This document shows, in pieces, positions 61,202 to 64,000 of a stretch of 64,000 nt of DNA; positions within the stretch are counted from its first letter, which is position 1, and each line of letters begins with the position of its first letter. A model generated the notes under the pieces. That model was not told the origin of the DNA. It ran no database searches and saw only the letters and a list, made by a program, of their open reading frames with translations. This stretch comes from JAQBDA01 sp963709875 (GTDB lineage: Bacteria; Chloroflexota; Anaerolineae; Anaerolineales; UBA4823): assembly GCA_963709875.1 (NCBI GenBank), contig CAVPYB010000010.1, positions 186,001 to 250,000 on the forward strand, read 5' to 3'. The translations under genes and the position numbers were made by a program.

Positions 61202-62990
61202 ATGTCGAAGAGAAATACCATTTTCATCTGGCTGTCTGTACTGGTGGTCGCCAGCATGCTGCTGGCAGCCTGCGGGGGTGCAGCTACCCAACCGCCTGCT
61301 GAACCGCCTGCCGAACAGCCGCCTGCCGAGCAGCCGACCGAAGCACCGGCAGTGGAACAGCCGACCGAAGCACCGGCAGTTGAACAGCCCACAGAAGCAC
61401 CGCCCCCCGAAGAACCAGCTGCAGAACGAAAAGTTGTCACCCTGATCTGGACCCAGGAGTTCGATACACTGAACCCGCTCTACACCCAGATGTGGTTCGT
61501 CAGTGCCATCTATCCGATCTACGCTTGCCAGGCATGGCTCTTCGACGACCAGAACAACGCCGTTCCCAACCTGGTAACGGAAATGCCTTCCGAGACAAAT
61601 GGTGGCATTTCTGAGGACAGCCGCACCATCACCTTGATGCTGCGCGACGATATCGTCTGGTCGGATGGCACGCCGATCACCTCAGCCGATTTCAAGTTCA
61701 CCTACGATATGCTGTTGGCGGACGGCAACGCGGTCGCCTCCCGCAGCCCCTACGATCTGGTGACATCATTAGAGACCCCGGATGACCAGACGGTGGTCAT
61801 CACCTTCGAAGAGCCCTACGCTCCCTGGCAATCATCGCTCTTCGCGGGTGCAGGTGGTATCAGCATCGTCCCGGCGCATGTCCTGCAGCCGGCCTTCGAT
61901 GCCGAAGGCACCATCGACACCGCCGAATGGAACAGAGCACCGACCGTTGGCTGCGGCCCGTTCGTGTTCGAGGAATGGGAATCCGGCAGCTTTGCCCGCT
62001 TCGTCGCCAACGAGAACTACTGGCTGGGCAGACCGGCGATCGATGAGATGTTCTTCCAATTCGTACCCGATGATGCCTCCATGATTGCAGCCCTGGTGGC
62101 GGGTGATGGCGATGTCGGCACCTTCTTCGCCTACAGCGACGTGCCCCAGCTCGAGGAAGCCGGTATCACGATCTTGAACTCCTTCTCCGGCTTCAACGAA
62201 GGCTGGTACATCAACATGCATGAGGAAAAAGGCAACCCGGCGTTGAAAGATGTCAACGTGCGCAAGGCGCTGGCTCTTGCCTTCAACCGCGAGAAGCTGG
62301 TGCAGGACTTGCTGCTGGGTCTTACCGGGGTAGCGGCTACCGATTGGGATAACTCGCCCTGGGTTGACCCGAGCATCGAGCCGTATCCGTACGACCCGGA
62401 AGGGGCTGTAGCCTTGCTGGAGCAGTCTGGTTGGGTGGACACGAACGGCGATGGCACGGTGGATAAGGACGGCGTCGAGCTGGTCTTATCATACGGTACC
62501 ACCAACCGTGAAGTGCGCCAGGATACCCAGGCAGTCGCCCAGCAGGACCTGGCGGCAGTGGGCATCGGCATCGACCTGCAGAGCTTCGATGCGGACCTGT
62601 TCTTCTCCAGCTACGCAGATGACGGTCCCTCAGCCAACTTCTCGCTGGATATCATCCAGTACTCCGACTCGCCGAACTTCCCCGACCCGGATACATCTGC
62701 CTGGCGCTGTGCGGAGATCCCTTCAGATGACAACCCGGCCGGCGTGAACACATCAGGTCTGTGTGATGAGAAGCTGGAAGAGCTATTTGCAAAGCAAGAA
62801 ATCACAGGTCGATTTCGCAGAACGGCAGCAGACCTTCTATGAGATCACCCGCTACATCTTCGATAACGCCTACTGGATCGGTTTGTGGGAGGACCCGGAC
62901 CTGTTCGGCTTCAGCGACCGCATGCTGAATGTCAAGATCTCCGGCGCCACGCCGCTCTACAACGTATTCGAATGGGATCTATCTCAATAA
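61202..62990 (+). CDS. Oligopeptide-type ABC transporter substrate-binding lipoprotein (SBP_bac_5), frame broken once
   Basis: About 595 residues. The signal peptide has the lipobox ASMLLAACGG (Cys24), then a Glu/Pro/Gln-rich stalk made of repeats such as EQPTEAPAVEQPTEAP. The family 5 domain starts KVVTLIWTQEFDTLNPLYTQ and includes VWSDGTPITSADFKFTYDML, FEEWESGSFARFVANENYWL and VNVRKALALAFNREKLVQDL. After about 62805 a one-base break shifts the frame, and the C-terminus continues DFAERQQTFYEITRYIFDNA to VFEWDLSQ. It should capture a peptide or related solute for the permease at 63055. AGGAGGAG precedes the ATG. Confidence 0.87.
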
Positions 62991-63009
62991 ATAATTGGTA
63001 ACCCCAAGC

Positions 63010-63043
63010 GGCGTGCAGGCGTCACCGCCTGCACGCCATTTTT
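63010..63043 (+). terminator. Hairpin with T tract between binding-protein and permease genes
   Basis: Perfect 12-bp stem GGCGTGCAGGCG (63010-63021) and CGCCTGCACGCC (63026-63037) over a 4-base loop, followed by ATTTTT. It has the form of an intrinsic terminator and would attenuate transcription from the binding-protein gene into the permease genes, so that binding protein is made in excess. Confidence 0.75.
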
Positions 63044-63054
63044 GAAGGTATTCC

Positions 63055-64000
63055 ATGACCCGCTACATTATCCGCAGACTTCTTCAGGCGATCCCATTAC
63101 TGCTGCTGATCAGCATCGTGCTTTTCGCCCTGATGCAGAACATGGGCGACCCGCTGGCGACCATGGGCGGTCGCAAGGTGACCCGCTCGGAAGACCGCAT
63201 CCGCCTGGCGCGGCAGCTTGGTCTGGATAAGCCGACCTATGTTCAGTACATCTACTGGCTGATCGGCAATGACTGGGCCAAAACCGATATGGATGGCGAT
63301 GGGGTCGCCGAGACACCCTGGCGTTCGTAAAGGTGTGATCCGCGGCGACTGGGGGACTTCGCTCGTCACCCGCAAACCGGTGACCGAGGTCATCGGCGAG
63401 CGGTTGCCGAACACTTTGCTGCTGATGCTGGCTGCCGAAGCGGTGATCATCATCGTGGCCTTGTTAATCGGCATCTATTCGGCGCTGAACCAGTACTCGG
63501 CGGCGGATAATATCCTCACCGGCATTACATTTTTCTTCTACTCGATGCCTGTATTCTTCTTTGCCCTGGGGGCGATGTATCTATTCTCGGTAAATTTTAA
63601 AGCCTGGGGGCTGCCATACCTGCCAACGGTGGGTATGTTCGAGCCAGCAGTCGGAAAGACACCTGCACAGGTGGCCTGGCATATGATCCTGCCGGTGGCG
63701 ACGCTGTCATTTGGTTTCATCGCTGGCTACAGCCGCTATATCCGCAGCACCATGCTGGAAGCGATGGGGCAGGATTACGTCCGCACGGCCAAGAGCCAAG
63801 GGCCTACCCCGCCCGCAGATTGTTTACGTGCATGCCTTGAAGAACGCCGCCTTGCCCGATCGTCACCATCGTCGCCCTGGACCTGCCTTTCTTGCTGGGC
63901 GGGGCGATCGTCACCGAGCGCATCTTCGGCTGGCCCGGCACCGGGCGACTGTTCCTGGACCATGTATCGCGTTCTGATACCCCGGTAGTGATGGGTATCT
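63055..64000 (+). CDS. Oligopeptide ABC permease (OppB/DppB-type), 5' part, broken three times
   Basis: N-terminal helix MTRYIIRRLLQAIPLLLLIS and LARQLGLDKPTYVQYIYWL mark an OppB-type permease. After a break at about 63322 it continues VIRGDWGTSLVTRKPVTEVI, LPNTLLLMLAAEAVIIIVAL and SFGFIAGYSRYIRSTMLEAM. Breaks at about 63803 and 63859 interrupt the EAA-like loop, which reads YVRTAKSQG, then LPRPQIVYVHALKNAALP and VTIVALDLPFLLGGAIVTER. It runs out of the window at FLDHVSRSDTPVVMGI. Three breaks within 540 bp suggest poor local sequence quality rather than decay. Confidence 0.82.

Noticed and set aside
1..64000. tRNA, rRNA, CRISPR arrays and riboswitches
   Set aside because: Looked for cloverleaf-like, ribosomal and repeat-spacer patterns by eye; none was convincing. 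A covariance-model scan would be decisive.

Overview
The window looks like a piece of a Chloroflexota (probably Anaerolineae-type) chromosome. This is inferred from the style of the encoded proteins: lipoproteins with long Pro/Thr/Ala linkers after an LSACGG-type lipobox, SH3b plus NBR1-type Ig surface proteins, DISM-type histidine kinases, LVIVD and beta-helix surface proteins, and no outer-membrane machinery. No rRNA or tRNA gene and no CRISPR array was seen. A striking technical feature is about 20 single-base frame breaks inside otherwise intact, conserved genes, on both strands. They are best read as uncorrected indels of a long-read or metagenome assembly rather than as real pseudogenes, and the affected genes are annotated here as whole genes.

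Layout. 0-6 kb (minus): a small membrane protein, a BASS-type transporter and a SulP permease running off the left edge, then short membrane or stress-type proteins (SHOCT, DUF6325, LURP-one-related, SH3b/NBR1 lipoprotein, DUF1269). 6-17.5 kb: signal transduction. This holds an orphan receiver, a DISM-PAS-PAS-GAF histidine kinase with its NarL-type regulator, a beta-propeller protein, an XRE-cupin-NifX-like fusion regulator, a membrane serine hydrolase, and a second kinase/regulator pair. 17.5-31 kb: mixed housekeeping genes (AI-2E-type exporter, methyltransferase, GNAT, M3 oligoendopeptidase, cupredoxin, MgtC/DUF4010, TrmH), a decayed nucleotidyltransferase pair, an IS256-family element with a 9-bp target duplication inside a palindromic repeat, and an ArsR/SRPBCC operon with a clear promoter and operator.

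31-40.5 kb (minus) carries the most unusual locus. A zinc-ribbon membrane protein is followed by two paralogous membrane proteins that both end in a Cys-Ala repeat tail, then a PqqD-like/radical SAM/SPASM enzyme, then a paralogue of that enzyme that has lost every Fe-S cysteine, then a secreted beta-helix protein. I read it as a candidate peptide-tail modification system in which a radical SAM maturase and a pseudoenzyme partner act on Cys-rich C-termini of membrane proteins.

40.6-47.3 kb: a pstS-pstC-pstA-pstB-phoU-arsC phosphate operon. Its PstS is an in-frame tandem duplication at near DNA identity, and a Pho-box-like array lies upstream. 47.4-52.5 kb: an MttB-family methyltransferase, a RamA-like corrinoid activator, a corrinoid protein and a Gfo/Idh/MocA oxidoreductase, together a methyl-transfer cassette. 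52.5-64 kb: an LVIVD surface protein, an operon of isochorismatase-like hydrolase, thioredoxin-reductase-like flavoprotein and RlmN/Cfr-like radical SAM protein (with a GYD protein), an S9 peptidase, an M14 deacylase, and the start of an oligopeptide ABC transporter. Several dispersed palindromic repeat families (a 92-bp MITE-like element, CCGCAGAG-type repeats, GTAGAGACGC hairpins) punctuate the intergenic spaces.
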